NCBI RefSeq assembly: GCF_009498215.1 | Contig: NZ_CP043499.1 | Location: forward strand, 62,001-126,000 | Source of the DNA: Rhizobium grahamii | GTDB lineage: Bacteria > Pseudomonadota > Alphaproteobacteria > Rhizobiales > Rhizobiaceae | Direction: 5' to 3' | DNA length: 64,000 nucleotides | Shown: piece by piece, positions 1 to 8,318 of the stretch | Layout: each line of letters begins with the position of its first letter | How positions within the stretch are numbered: the first letter of the stretch is position 1 | Notes under the pieces: generated by a model | What the model was told of the DNA's origin: nothing | What the model saw: the letters and a program-made list of their open reading frames with translations, nothing else | Databases searched by the model: none | Made by a program: the position numbers and the translations under genes

Positions 1-84
1 GCGCTCATCCCGGCCGGTCTCTTCTTCCTGCTCATCCAGCGTTATCTCGTCCAGGGCCTAACGGCCGGCGCGGTCAAGGGTTAA
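1..84 (+). CDS. Sugar ABC transporter permease, MalG-type (C-terminal fragment)
   Basis: The window opens inside this gene. Only the last 27 residues are visible: a hydrophobic stretch followed by a tail ending LTAGAVKG, which is the standard C-terminus of the MalG/UgpE-type inner-membrane permeases of carbohydrate ABC importers. Its stop lies 5 nt before the ATG of the ATPase gene, so the two are co-transcribed. The substrate cannot be told from this fragment. Confidence 0.85.
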   Translation, partial: ALIPAGLFFLLIQRYLVQGLTAGAVKG

Positions 85-89
85 TCAAA

Positions 90-1148
90 ATGGCATCGAT
101 CGATATCCAGAACGTCAAGAAGGCCTATGGTCCCGTCAAGGTGCTGCACGACGTCGACCTCAGGATCAAGGACGGCGAGTTCGTCGTGCTCGTCGGCCCA
201 TCCGGCTGCGGCAAGTCGACCCTTCTGCGCATGATCGCCGGCCTCGAGGACGTTACCGGCGGCGAGATCCGCATCGCCGGCAACCGCGTCAACGAGCTGC
301 ATCCGAAGGACCGTGACATCGCCATGGTGTTCCAGTCCTACGCGCTCTATCCGCACATGAACGTCGCCGGCAACATGAGCTACAGCCTGAAGCTCAGGAA
401 GACGGCCAAGGAGAAGATCGCCAGCGCCGTCGGTGCCGCGGCCTCCAAACTCGGCCTCGACCCGCTGCTCGAGCGCCGGCCGAAGGCGCTATCCGGTGGC
501 CAGCGCCAGCGCGTCGCCATGGGTCGCGCGATCGTGCGCCAGCCGAAGGCCTTCCTGTTCGACGAACCGCTGTCGAACCTCGACGCGCGCCTGCGCGAAC
601 AGATGCGTGCGGAAATCAAGAAACTGCATGGCGACCTGAAGGCGACCTCGATCTACGTCACCCACGACCAGATCGAGGCAATGACTCTGGCAGACCGGAT
701 CGTTGCCATGCACGGCGGCGTCGTGCAGCAGGTCGGCAGCCCGCTTGAACTCTACGATCGCCCGGCGAACCTCTTCGTCGCCGGCTTCATCGGCTCACCA
801 GGAATGAATTTCCTCGATGCAACCTACGCGGATGGCGGGATCAAGCTCAAGGACGGGACCATCGTGCCGCTGGCGGCTCCGCTATCGCTGGCAAACGGCG
901 CCAAGGTCACGCTCGGCATCCGGCCGGAGCATGTCGTCATGGCTGATGGGGGGCAGGGCATCACTGCCGCTGTCGAGCTGATCGAACCGACCGGCTTCGG
1001 CATCATCCTGCACCTGTCGCTTCACGGCCTGCCGTTCAAGATCTTCACGCAGAACCGCGAAGCGCTGGCGGCAGGCCCGCATGTCAACGTCGTATTTCCT
1101 GCCAAGCATCTCCACGTGTTCGACGACGCCGGAAATCGGGTCGACTAG
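90..1148 (+). CDS. Sugar ABC transporter ATP-binding protein, UgpC/MalK family
   Basis: This 352-residue cytoplasmic ATPase energises uptake through the permease just upstream. The nucleotide-binding domain has Walker A GPSGCGKST at 36-44, Q-loop Gln82, signature LSGGQ at 134-138, Walker B FLFDEP near 155-160 and switch His192. From about residue 235 comes the OB-fold regulatory domain typical of MalK/UgpC, ending with HLHVFD. The length is normal for the family. It is the last gene of an operon that began before the window. The substrate (a sugar, polyol or glycerol-phosphate) is not predictable because the binding protein is not in view. Confidence 0.93.
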   Translation: MASIDIQNVKKAYGPVKVLHDVDLRIKDGEFVVLVGPSGCGKSTLLRMIAGLEDVTGGEIRIAGNRVNELHPKDRDIAMVFQSYALYPHMNVAGNMSYSLKLRKTAKEKIASAVGAAASKLGLDPLLERRPKALSGGQRQRVAMGRAIVRQPKAFLFDEPLSNLDARLREQMRAEIKKLHGDLKATSIYVTHDQIEAMTLADRIVAMHGGVVQQVGSPLELYDRPANLFVAGFIGSPGMNFLDATYADGGIKLKDGTIVPLAAPLSLANGAKVTLGIRPEHVVMADGGQGITAAVELIEPTGFGIILHLSLHGLPFKIFTQNREALAAGPHVNVVFPAKHLHVFDDAGNRVD

Positions 1149-1165
1149 ACCCGATTTACGTCGGC

Positions 1166-1188
1166 AGGAGGCAAAGGCGCTTTGCCTA
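1166..1188. terminator. Possible bidirectional terminator between convergent genes
   Basis: AGGCAAAG (1169-1176) and CTTTGCCT (1180-1187) form a perfect 8-bp stem with a 3-nt loop. It lies between the plus-strand ABC ATPase gene and the minus-strand molybdoenzyme gene and overlaps the stop codon of the latter. There is only a short T run after it on the plus strand (AGCTTTG), so terminator function is uncertain. Confidence 0.4.
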
Positions 1189-3480
1189 GCTTTGACTTGC
1201 GGCCACGGTAACTGGCACACCCTTGTATGAGGGGGTGCCGGAAAGCCTGTCGTAGTGTCGCAGCGACACGACGGCATTCATCTCGGGATAGTAGCCGGCA
1301 ATTGATCCGCGCGGGATGTTGTACTCGACCGCCGTGAAGCGGCTAACGCGATGCGATGTTTCGTCAGAGCCGACCAGCCCGCGGATATCAATCAGATCGC
1401 CGTCCTTGAGCCCGCGACCGGCCAGATCGTCCCTATTCATGAAGATCACGTCTCGCCGCCCGAAAACGCCGCGATATCGGTCGTCGAGACCGTAAACGGT
1501 CGTGTTGTACTGGTCGTGGCTGCGGATTGTGGTGAGGACAAGCGCCTCGGGATTGCGGATCAGCGGATCCTCGTCCAGCCCGGGAGCGACCAGGAAGTTT
1601 GCCTTGCCCTTTGGCGTGTTCCACCGGCGGAATGACGCCGCGACGTCGAGCCGGAAGCCGCCGCGGATGCGCACGCGTTTGTTGAACTCGTGAAAATCGG
1701 GGAACACCTCTTCGATCTTGTCGCGCACGCGGTCGTAGTTGGCGATGAGGCCGTCCCAATCGATACCGTAGCGATCGCCGAGCGTTGCCTTCGCAATATT
1801 GGCGATGATCGCGGGCTCCGACTTCAGTTCCTCACTCGGCGGCTTCAGGAAACCGCGGGAGGCGTGAACCATCGACATGGAATCCTCGACGGTCACCGAT
1901 TGCGGACCTGATGCCTGCGTATCCAGGTCGGTCCGTCCGAGACACGGCAGAATAAGCGAGGTCTTTGCGGTCAGCAGATGCGAACGATTGAGCTTGGTGG
2001 CGATGTGAACGGCAAGGTCGAGCTTGCGCATGCCCGGAAAGGTCGCTTCCGGGTCGGACATCGCAACCGCGAGATTACCGCCGAGGCAGATCAGCGCCTT
2101 GGACTCTCCTGCGATAATCGCTTCGATTGCCTCGACCGCATTGTGGCCCTTTTCGCCCGAAGGCCTAAAGCCGAATGCTCGTTCCATTCCGTCGAGCAGA
2201 GCCTTGTTCGGGATTTCGGTTATGCCGACGGTGCGATCGCCCTGCACGTTCGAATGACCGCGGATCGGGGCAATGCCAGCACCCTGGCGGCCGAGATTGC
2301 CGCGCAGCATCAGCAGATTGGCGATCTGCTGCACGTTGCCCGTGCCGTTCGCGTGCTGCGTGATCCCCATGCCGTAACAGATGATCACGTTCTTTGCGGT
2401 AAGATAGACGCTGGCAGCACTCTCGATCGCTTCCCTTGAGAGCCCGCCGACAGTGACGATCTGGTCCCAGCTTGTTGCCTCAACATCCGCGCGCACCGCT
2501 TCCAGTCCGTCGGTATGCTCCTCGATAAAGGCGCGGTCCAGCAACCCAGCGCCACCATGATCAAGATCGGCCGCGTCGCGCTCGAAGATCACTTTCATCA
2601 TGCCTTTGAGGACAGCAAGATCGCCACCTGTTCGAACCTGATGATAGGCCGAGGCGATCGGCGTCGACGACAATGTCGCCATCTCGATCGGATCTTGCGG
2701 TGCGGCGAAGCGCTCCAACGCCCGTTCCTTCAGCGGGTTGAAGACGACGATCGGAACGCCGCGGCGTGAAGCATTGTGGAGCGTCGTCATCATGCGCGGG
2801 TGGTTGGTGCCCGGATTGTGGCCGAAACTGAAGATGGCGTCGGCGAAATCGAAATCTTCCAGCGTCACCGTCCCCTTGCCGACACCGATCGACATCGGAA
2901 GCCCGACGCTCGTCGCCTCGTGGCACATGTTGGAGCAGTCAGGAAAGTTGTTGGTGCCGAAGGCGCGGACGAAGAGCTGGTAGAGAAACGCAGCCTCGTT
3001 GGACGCGCGTCCGGATGTGTAGAACTCGGCCTTGTTCGGATCGTCGAGCTTGTTCAGCTCTTCGCCGATCAGCTTGAACGCGGCGTCCCATTCGATCGGC
3101 TCGTAGCGATCGCGATCCGTGTTGTAGTGAAGCGGCATCGTCAGCCGCCCGGCGTCTTCCAGCTGGTGGTCGCTCCAGGTCCAGAGTTCGGAGACGGTGT
3201 TGTTTTCGAAGAGGTCCGGTCCCGACCGCTTGGCCGTGGATTCCCAGGTGATCGCCTTCGCGCCATTCTCGCAAAACTCGAATGACGATGTATGTTTGGG
3301 GTCCGGCCACGCGCAGCCGGGGCAGTCGAAGCCTTCCGGCTGATTGGCCTTCAGCAACGTCATGGTGCCTTGCGCAACCACCTGCTGATGGGCCAGCGTC
3401 TTGGCGACGGCCTTGAGTGCACCCCAGCCGCCGGCAGGCTGGTCATACTGTTCAATGCCTTCCGGGCGCTGATCCTTCAT
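1186..3480 (-). CDS. FdhF/YdeP-family molybdopterin oxidoreductase (formate dehydrogenase alpha-like)
   Basis: A 764-residue member of the bis-MGD molybdoenzymes of the FdhF/YdeP group. The N-terminal segment FDCPGCAWPDPKH followed by FEFCENGAK (Cys53, Cys56, Cys70) is diagnostic of this subgroup. The molybdopterin domains follow (for example the NPGTNHPRM and RGHSNVQGDRTVG segments) and the C-terminal MopB-type barrel starts near residue 600. ATG 3480 is chosen because AAGGAG sits 8 nt before it; earlier in-frame starts lack this. moaA and fdhD, both needed for such enzymes, lie within 6 kb. The substrate of YdeP-type enzymes is not firmly known; formate is the obvious candidate but is inferred. 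Confidence 0.88.
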   Translation of the reverse strand: MKDQRPEGIEQYDQPAGGWGALKAVAKTLAHQQVVAQGTMTLLKANQPEGFDCPGCAWPDPKHTSSFEFCENGAKAITWESTAKRSGPDLFENNTVSELWTWSDHQLEDAGRLTMPLHYNTDRDRYEPIEWDAAFKLIGEELNKLDDPNKAEFYTSGRASNEAAFLYQLFVRAFGTNNFPDCSNMCHEATSVGLPMSIGVGKGTVTLEDFDFADAIFSFGHNPGTNHPRMMTTLHNASRRGVPIVVFNPLKERALERFAAPQDPIEMATLSSTPIASAYHQVRTGGDLAVLKGMMKVIFERDAADLDHGGAGLLDRAFIEEHTDGLEAVRADVEATSWDQIVTVGGLSREAIESAASVYLTAKNVIICYGMGITQHANGTGNVQQIANLLMLRGNLGRQGAGIAPIRGHSNVQGDRTVGITEIPNKALLDGMERAFGFRPSGEKGHNAVEAIEAIIAGESKALICLGGNLAVAMSDPEATFPGMRKLDLAVHIATKLNRSHLLTAKTSLILPCLGRTDLDTQASGPQSVTVEDSMSMVHASRGFLKPPSEELKSEPAIIANIAKATLGDRYGIDWDGLIANYDRVRDKIEEVFPDFHEFNKRVRIRGGFRLDVAASFRRWNTPKGKANFLVAPGLDEDPLIRNPEALVLTTIRSHDQYNTTVYGLDDRYRGVFGRRDVIFMNRDDLAGRGLKDGDLIDIRGLVGSDETSHRVSRFTAVEYNIPRGSIAGYYPEMNAVVSLRHYDRLSGTPSYKGVPVTVAASQS

Positions 3481-3577
3481 GTCCGAACTCCTTCGATCCT
3501 GCATGGCCAAGGCGGCGGCAGATCATTGATGGGCCTATCAGTCATACGAGATTAGCAACGGCCTTGAGCCGCGCCCA

Positions 3578-4609
3578 TTATACAGAAGCATAGGGTGTTG
3601 TCGCGCGTTCGCCAGGGACGCGAATGTGAGACTGTCGGATGCCGGGACCGCGGAGCGAGTGATAACGTTCAGGCGACTGTGGTTTGATGAAAAGGGCGAG
3701 GATTTGCGGGTGACGGCGGCGCAGATCGTCCTCGACGTTTGCAATCGCCTGCTCCACACCGGCCTTCGAAAGCTCTTCGGTAAACCAGACGCTGAGGGCA
3801 ACGATCAATTGCTCAGGCGCAAGATGCGCACTGATAACGCCGTTCACTGCCTGGACCGTCGGATTCCTCTTCGTGTCCTCGATGATTTCGGCAACCACGG
3901 AGGGATCTGCGGGCACGCCGATGAGCAGTGACATGCTTTGTGAGGCCAGCTTGAAGGCGGTGACCGTCAGAATGCCGGCAATTGCCAGCGATGCCAGGCC
4001 GTCAAAGCGCGGATCTCCTGTCAGATGCGAAGCGACCAGTCCGCCGGATGTTACCAGTATCCCAGCCATCGAAGCGACGCCGCCGAACAGGATCGTCGAA
4101 GCCGTCGGATCGCGCCGGCGTCGCAGAAATTGGAGCAGGCTGTCGTGGCCGCGTCCAACGCCGGTGCGACGCACCGCAGCCCAAAGCGCCGCCCCGTCAA
4201 CCATCGCGGAGCAGGCGAGCACGATGTAGCTGATCGTCTCATCGGAAATCGGCTTCGGCCGTGCAATCTGATGAAGGCCATCGAGGAGCGCGATACCGGC
4301 CCCGAAGGCAAAAATCAGGACGGCGACGACAAAATTCCAGAAATAGACCTCGCGACCGTATCCCAACTGGTGCTCGGAATTCGCCTTTCTGCCTGATGCA
4401 ATCAGGCCGTAGAGCAGGATGATCTCCGTTCCCGCGTCAACAAGCGAATGGACGCCTTCGCTCGACATCGCGGTACTGCCCGATATGTAAGCCGCAACAA
4501 ACTTTATCGACGCAATCACGAGGTCGGCCACAAGGCTGATTGCGACGGTTCCGAGACCGCTCTGTGTCGCTGTGATCGACCACGAAAGGTTGGTTACGTT
4601 TCCTTGCAT
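3578..4609 (-). CDS. Cation diffusion facilitator (CDF) family transporter
   Basis: A 343-residue inner-membrane protein with about six hydrophobic helices and a soluble C-terminal domain. The second helix holds SSEGVHSLVDAGTEI, a variant of the CDF metal site (usually HxxxD or DxxxD), and GYGREVYFW matches the conserved CDF segment after helix 2. Such proteins export divalent metals (Zn, Co, Ni, Fe or Mn) by proton antiport. AGGAGC lies upstream of the ATG. A strong hairpin with a T tract stands only about 25 nt before the start codon on the same strand, so expression may need read-through or a start site between the two. The metal is not predictable. Confidence 0.85.
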   Translation of the reverse strand: MQGNVTNLSWSITATQSGLGTVAISLVADLVIASIKFVAAYISGSTAMSSEGVHSLVDAGTEIILLYGLIASGRKANSEHQLGYGREVYFWNFVVAVLIFAFGAGIALLDGLHQIARPKPISDETISYIVLACSAMVDGAALWAAVRRTGVGRGHDSLLQFLRRRRDPTASTILFGGVASMAGILVTSGGLVASHLTGDPRFDGLASLAIAGILTVTAFKLASQSMSLLIGVPADPSVVAEIIEDTKRNPTVQAVNGVISAHLAPEQLIVALSVWFTEELSKAGVEQAIANVEDDLRRRHPQILALFIKPQSPERYHSLRGPGIRQSHIRVPGERATTPYASV

Positions 4610-4633
4610 CTGCCGCTCCTGTCGTGGCTTTCA

Positions 4634-4671
4634 AAAAAGAAGGGCCGTCTCCGGGGCGGACGGAGACGGCC
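4634..4671 (-). terminator. Rho-independent terminator ending the putative sRNA
   Basis: A perfect 10-bp stem (4662-4671 with 4643-4652) and 9-nt loop are followed on the minus strand by a run of six T. It is the best-formed intrinsic terminator in the window and lies directly before the ribosome-binding site of the cation efflux gene. Confidence 0.8.
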
Positions 4672-4775
4672 ATGGCGGATCTTGGGAGGATCCGCGGCTT
4701 CGGCGGAGGGGAGGGGCGCCGAAGATCGGTAGCTGGGAGGGTGCTACCCGCCTCGTTGAGGGGTGAGGCGATAGG
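4634..4775 (-). ncRNA. Putative multi-hairpin sRNA with CU-rich (anti-Shine-Dalgarno-like) loops
   Basis: Read on the minus strand, five hairpins follow each other: GCCTC/GAGGC (4769-4750), GGTAGC/GCTACC (4748-4728), TTCGGC/GCCGAA (4723-4699), GCGGATC/GATCCGC (4695-4675) and GGCCGTCTCC/GGAGACGGCC (4671-4643). Loops of the first four read ACCCCTCAAC, ACCCTCCCA, GCCCCTCCCCTCC and CTCCCAA, all resembling an anti-Shine-Dalgarno. The last hairpin is followed by CCCTTCTTTTTTGA, a Rho-independent terminator. This fits the style of the rhizobial alpha-r14 (NfeR1) and CcsR-type sRNAs, which carry CCUCC motifs in loops; membership is inferred. It could instead be a leader attenuator of the downstream cation efflux gene. 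The 5' end and promoter were not identified. Confidence 0.6.
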
Positions 4776-5093
4776 TAGAAGCTAGACTGATCGGGCAGAC
4801 GGCGGAACTGGACTTAGGTATGGGTCGGATCAACCCCCCGCATAGTTCGCTTGTATAGCCTGTGGCGGATCATCGGACCACGTTCTGCAAGGCCGTTGGC
4901 GGTCGACTGCTATCTTTCCCGAGAGGGCGAACGGTGCCGCAGGCCGAATGTGCAGTTTCGCCTATACCCACGGATAGATGTTTTTCGAGAAGGGCAAGCA
5001 TAGAAGGCTACTCGATCCCGGCGGAAGCAAGCCGCAGCGGTTTGCCACGGCGCCCGAGGGATCGACACCTTGTTCCCATGGACGGAGACGATC
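4776..5093. other. Intergenic stretch with no recognised gene
   Basis: About 320 bases between the putative sRNA (minus strand) and the alpha/beta hydrolase gene (plus strand). The open frames here lack ribosome-binding sites and family resemblance. It must hold the hydrolase promoter and, on the minus strand, the start of the sRNA, but no clear -35/-10 pair was found. Confidence 0.5.
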
Positions 5094-5876
5094 ATGCTGA
5101 TGAACAGAAGAACTTTTTCCACTGCCCTTGTGGCTGGCGCGGCAGCATCCCTGCTTGTCAAATCCGAAGCCATCGCCAAGACAATCACCCCGAATGTTCG
5201 AAACGTCGTCTTCGTGCACGGACTGTTTGCCGACGGATCTTGCTGGTCGAAGGTGATCGCCCGCCTTCAGGCGCAGGGTCTGAATTGCACTTCCGTGCAA
5301 AATCCGCTCACGTCCCTTCCGAACGCGCTGGCTGCCGCACGGCGTGTCCTAGATCGCCAGGACGGGCCGACGGTGCTGGTCGGCCATTCCTTCTCCGGCG
5401 TCATCGTCTCGGACGTGGGCGTGCACCCGGCGGTGTCGTCGCTCGTCTATATCGCGGCGCGCGCACCCGATGCAGGCGAAGACTACACGGCACTCGCAAA
5501 AGAGTATCCGACGCCTCCGGCGAGCGCAGGCATTGTCTTCGATGGCGATGAGGGCAGACTTTCCGAGCAGGCGTTCCTGCACGATTTTGCCGGTGATCTG
5601 CCGGAAGCTGAGGCGAAAGTGCTCTACGCGGTACAGCAGCCGTTCCACAAGACACTTCTTTCAGGCGTCACCGCCAATGCGGCCTGGCGGTCGAAGCCAA
5701 GCTACTATGCCGTCTCGGCAGAAGACCGCACAATCAATCCCGACCTCCAGCGGTTCATGGCCAAACGCATGAACGCAACCACGATCGAGCTAAAGGCGAG
5801 CCACTTGTCGCTGATTTCACAGCCGGACGCGGTCTCGCAGCTTATTCTGAGAGCCGCCGGCGCAGAGCACGCATGA
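5094..5876 (+). CDS. Exported alpha/beta hydrolase (Tat signal)
   Basis: The protein begins MLMNRRTFSTALVAGAAAS, a twin-arginine-type signal peptide with likely cleavage after a SEAIA segment, so it should act in the periplasm. The mature part is a compact alpha/beta hydrolase of the pimeloyl-ester/EstA-like group: oxyanion segment FVHGLFADGSCW, nucleophile elbow GHSFSG, then the acid residue near AEDRTI and the catalytic His in KASHLSLIS. Esterase or hydrolase activity is expected, with unknown substrate. ATG 5094 (or 5100) is preferred over 5070 because GGAG precedes it and the signal peptide then starts correctly. Confidence 0.85.
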   Translation: MLMNRRTFSTALVAGAAASLLVKSEAIAKTITPNVRNVVFVHGLFADGSCWSKVIARLQAQGLNCTSVQNPLTSLPNALAAARRVLDRQDGPTVLVGHSFSGVIVSDVGVHPAVSSLVYIAARAPDAGEDYTALAKEYPTPPASAGIVFDGDEGRLSEQAFLHDFAGDLPEAEAKVLYAVQQPFHKTLLSGVTANAAWRSKPSYYAVSAEDRTINPDLQRFMAKRMNATTIELKASHLSLISQPDAVSQLILRAAGAEHA

Positions 5877-5890
5877 ACTGTGAGAGATCC

Positions 5891-5931
5891 GCAGGTCCGC
5901 TTGTCGTATCCAAGGCGACGAGCGGACCTGC
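5891..5931. terminator. Long 16-bp inverted repeat between hydrolase and moaA
   Basis: 5891-5906 pairs with 5916-5931 over 16 positions with one G-T pair and a 9-nt loop. It begins 14 nt after the hydrolase stop and ends about 90 nt before moaA. No T tract follows on either strand. It may be a terminator, a 3' stabilising stem or a control element in the moaA leader. Confidence 0.5.
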
Positions 5932-6019
5932 AGTTGACCGGATGCTGCGTCCATACCTTGAGATAGCTTGGTTTATATCCCAGAATGCCTATCCTGACGG
6001 ACAATGCGGGGAACTCATT

Positions 6020-7066
6020 ATGCTGAACGATACCGTGGTCTCGTCGATCCCGTTTGAAGCGCCAGTTGGTCAGCAGACTTTGATCGACCCGTTCAAGCGG
6101 GCCGTGACCTATCTGCGCGTCTCCGTTACCGATCGCTGCGACTTCCGCTGCACCTATTGCATGGCCGAGCACATGACCTTCCTGCCGAAACAGGAACTGC
6201 TGACGCTCGAGGAGTTGCACCGGCTCTGTTCCGCCTTCATCGCCAAGGGTGTGCGCAAGCTGCGGCTGACCGGCGGCGAGCCGCTGGTGCGCAAGAACAT
6301 CATGTATCTGGTGCGCGAACTCGGCAAACAGATCGGCTCCGGCCTCGACGAGCTGACGCTGACCACCAACGGCTCGCAGCTTGCCCGCTTCGCCGACGAG
6401 CTCTACGCCGCAGGTGTCCGCCGCATCAATGTCTCGCTCGACACGCTCGATCCCGACAAGTTTCGCCAGATCACCCGCTGGGGCGACTTCCACAAGGTGA
6501 TGGAAGGGATCGATGCCGCCCAGAAGGCCGGTCTGAAGATCAAGCTGAACGCTGTGGCGCTCAAGGATTTCAACGACGCCGAGATGCCTGACATGATCCG
6601 CTTCGCGCATGGCCGTGGCATGGATCTGACCGTCATCGAGACCATGCCGATGGGCGAGATCGAGGAAGACCGGACCGATCGTTACCTGCCGCTGTCGAAG
6701 CTGAGGGCCGATCTCGAAGAACAGTTCACCTTCTCCGACATCGGCTACCGCACCGGCGGTCCGGCCCGCTATGTCGAGGTCAGGGAAACCGGCGGCCGGC
6801 TCGGCTTCATCACGCCGATGACGCATAATTTCTGCGAGAGCTGCAACCGCGTGCGGCTGACCTGCACGGGCACGCTCTACATGTGCCTTGGCCAGAACGA
6901 CGCCGCCGACCTGCGCGCCGCCGTGCGCGCTACCGAAGACGATGGGCTGCTCTATGCGGCGATCGACGAGGCAATCTCGCGCAAGCCGAAAGGCCACGAC
7001 TTCATCATTGATCGCACCCACAACCGCCCGGCCGTCGCCCGCCATATGAGCGTCACCGGCGGGTAA
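6020..7066 (+). CDS. moaA: GTP 3',8-cyclase MoaA (molybdenum cofactor biosynthesis)
   Basis: A 348-residue radical-SAM enzyme that, with MoaC, converts GTP to cyclic pyranopterin monophosphate, the first step of molybdopterin synthesis. The SAM cluster motif CDFRCTYC has Cys40, Cys44 and Cys47; the second cluster is in FCESCNRVRLTC near the C-terminus; the protein ends in the Gly-Gly required for activity (MSVTGG). ATG 6020 is preferred over upstream starts because it follows GGGGAAC and gives the normal family length. It sits between two formate dehydrogenase-related genes and may be a dedicated copy supplying cofactor to that enzyme. Confidence 0.95.
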   Translation: MLNDTVVSSIPFEAPVGQQTLIDPFKRAVTYLRVSVTDRCDFRCTYCMAEHMTFLPKQELLTLEELHRLCSAFIAKGVRKLRLTGGEPLVRKNIMYLVRELGKQIGSGLDELTLTTNGSQLARFADELYAAGVRRINVSLDTLDPDKFRQITRWGDFHKVMEGIDAAQKAGLKIKLNAVALKDFNDAEMPDMIRFAHGRGMDLTVIETMPMGEIEEDRTDRYLPLSKLRADLEEQFTFSDIGYRTGGPARYVEVRETGGRLGFITPMTHNFCESCNRVRLTCTGTLYMCLGQNDAADLRAAVRATEDDGLLYAAIDEAISRKPKGHDFIIDRTHNRPAVARHMSVTGG

Positions 7067-7091
7067 TGAAATTACGGAAAGGAACAGCGCC

Positions 7092-7565
7092 ATGACGGAA
7101 GAACGCCCACCATTCCCTCCTTATACGATGGAGACCGCGGCCCAGAAGGTCCGCGCCGCCGAGGATGCCTGGAACAGCTGCGATCCGCACCGGGTTTCGC
7201 TTGCCTACACGGTCGATAGCGAATGGAGAAATCGCGCTGAGTTCGTCAACGGTCGCGACGCCATCGTCGCCTTCCTGAGCCGCAAATGGGCGCGGGAGCT
7301 GGAATACCGGCTCATAAAGGAATTATGGGCGGTGCATGAAAACCGGATCGGAGTGCGCTTCGCCTATGAGTGGCACGACGATTCCGGCAATTGGTTCCGG
7401 TCATACGGAAATGAGAACTGGGAATTCGCGCAAAACGGCCTGATGCAGCGCCGTTACGCTTGTATCAACGATCTGCCGATCAAGGAGCAGGATCGCAAGT
7501 ACAGATGGGATCGCGGCGCGCCCCGCCCAACGGACCACCCCGGCCTTTCGCAGCTCGGACTTTAA
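7092..7565 (+). CDS. DUF1348 (SnoaL/NTF2-like) protein
   Basis: A 157-residue protein of the nuclear-transport-factor-2-like fold group annotated as DUF1348. Recognisable segments are SEWRNRAEFVNGRDAI, FLSRKWARELEYRLIKELW and AYEWHDDSGNWFRSYGNENWEF. The gene follows moaA by 25 nt with a good AAAGGAA ribosome-binding site, so the two are likely co-transcribed. The family has no established biochemical function; a small-molecule binding or isomerase-like cavity is typical of the fold. Confidence 0.85.
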   Translation: MTEERPPFPPYTMETAAQKVRAAEDAWNSCDPHRVSLAYTVDSEWRNRAEFVNGRDAIVAFLSRKWARELEYRLIKELWAVHENRIGVRFAYEWHDDSGNWFRSYGNENWEFAQNGLMQRRYACINDLPIKEQDRKYRWDRGAPRPTDHPGLSQLGL

Positions 7566-7582
7566 CGGAAATCCATCAGCAA

Positions 7583-7609
7583 CCATGCGGCTCGAACGGA
7601 GCCGCATGG
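7583..7609 (+). terminator. Terminator-like hairpin after the moaA-DUF1348 pair
   Basis: CCATGCGGCTC (7583-7593) and GAGCCGCATGG (7599-7609) make a perfect 11-bp stem with a 5-nt loop, 18 nt after the stop codon. The following bases are CGCTTTGGG, a weak T run. Confidence 0.65.
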
Positions 7610-7734
7610 CGCTTTGGGATACGTATCTCCCGGACGCGATGTACCTGCGTCCCATGCGAACTAACCCTACGTATAGTGTTTGTGATCGCGCAATCCTCCT
7701 AGACTTCCTTCCACTCGAAGCAAAGGAGATGGTG

Positions 7735-8307
7735 ATGATTGATGCTGATCTCATGCACTCAGGCGCGCATCAGGCCGCGGCCAGGCGCATAACCGCGCTG
7801 ATCGTCGATCCGGAAGTAGGCTTGGCGTCGCCTCTGGTCGAGCGTCTCGTCGACGAAGGGCTTCACGTCTGCCTCGCCGATAGTGCTGAAGCGGCTGAAC
7901 GACATCTCCGCGAGCGCGAAATCTCCTTTGCAGTCGTGGAGCTCGTCCTTGACGACGGCGATGGCGTCGAAATCGTGGAAGCTATCGCCAACAGCAATCC
8001 GGGCTGCCGGACCCTCGTTCACAGCCGGTTCTGCAATCTGTCTAATGCGGTATCCGCCATCAAGGCCGGTGCAAGCGACGTTCTCCCGAAACCGACGGAA
8101 ACGGACTTTCTCGTTGCTTTGCTGCTGGATAATGCCGGCGTCGAGCCGCGCTTCCTGTCGTCCTTCCCCGCACCCAACAGCGTCCGCCAGGAGCATATCA
8201 GGGATGTCTACATGGCGTGCGGCGCCAACGTGGCGCGGGCGGCACGGCAGTTGTCGATGCACCGCAGAACGTTGCAGCGTCTGCTCAAGCGCTCCCCAAT
8301 GCTCTGA
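7735..8307 (+). CDS. RegA/ActR/PrrA-like response regulator with Glu at the phosphoacceptor position
   Basis: This 190-residue protein has the RegA/ActR layout: receiver domain (about 20-130) and a C-terminal Fis-type helix-turn-helix (150-187) with MHRRTLQRLLKRSP, the family hallmark. The receiver is atypical. The Asp that is normally phosphorylated (VVDL in relatives) is Glu69 (VVELVLDDGDG), the second acidic residue of the Mg pocket is Pro26, and the switch Thr is Ser97; Lys119 is kept. This suggests phosphorylation-independent activity. ATG 7735 is chosen because AAAGGAG precedes it by 6 nt. No histidine kinase is adjacent. fdhD follows 11 nt downstream, suggesting co-transcription. Confidence 0.85.
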   Translation: MIDADLMHSGAHQAAARRITALIVDPEVGLASPLVERLVDEGLHVCLADSAEAAERHLREREISFAVVELVLDDGDGVEIVEAIANSNPGCRTLVHSRFCNLSNAVSAIKAGASDVLPKPTETDFLVALLLDNAGVEPRFLSSFPAPNSVRQEHIRDVYMACGANVARAARQLSMHRRTLQRLLKRSPML

Positions 8308-8318
8308 AGGTCGTACCG

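Noticed and set aside
4634..4775. A known metal riboswitch (yybP-ykoY or NiCo type) before the cation efflux gene
   Set aside because: The serial simple hairpins with CU-rich loops do not show the junction consensus of those riboswitches; an sRNA fits better, though attenuation is not excluded.
5705..7093. A 462-codon antisense open frame opposite moaA
   Set aside because: moaA has all its cluster cysteines and a proper start on the plus strand; the antisense frame has none of the marks of a gene.
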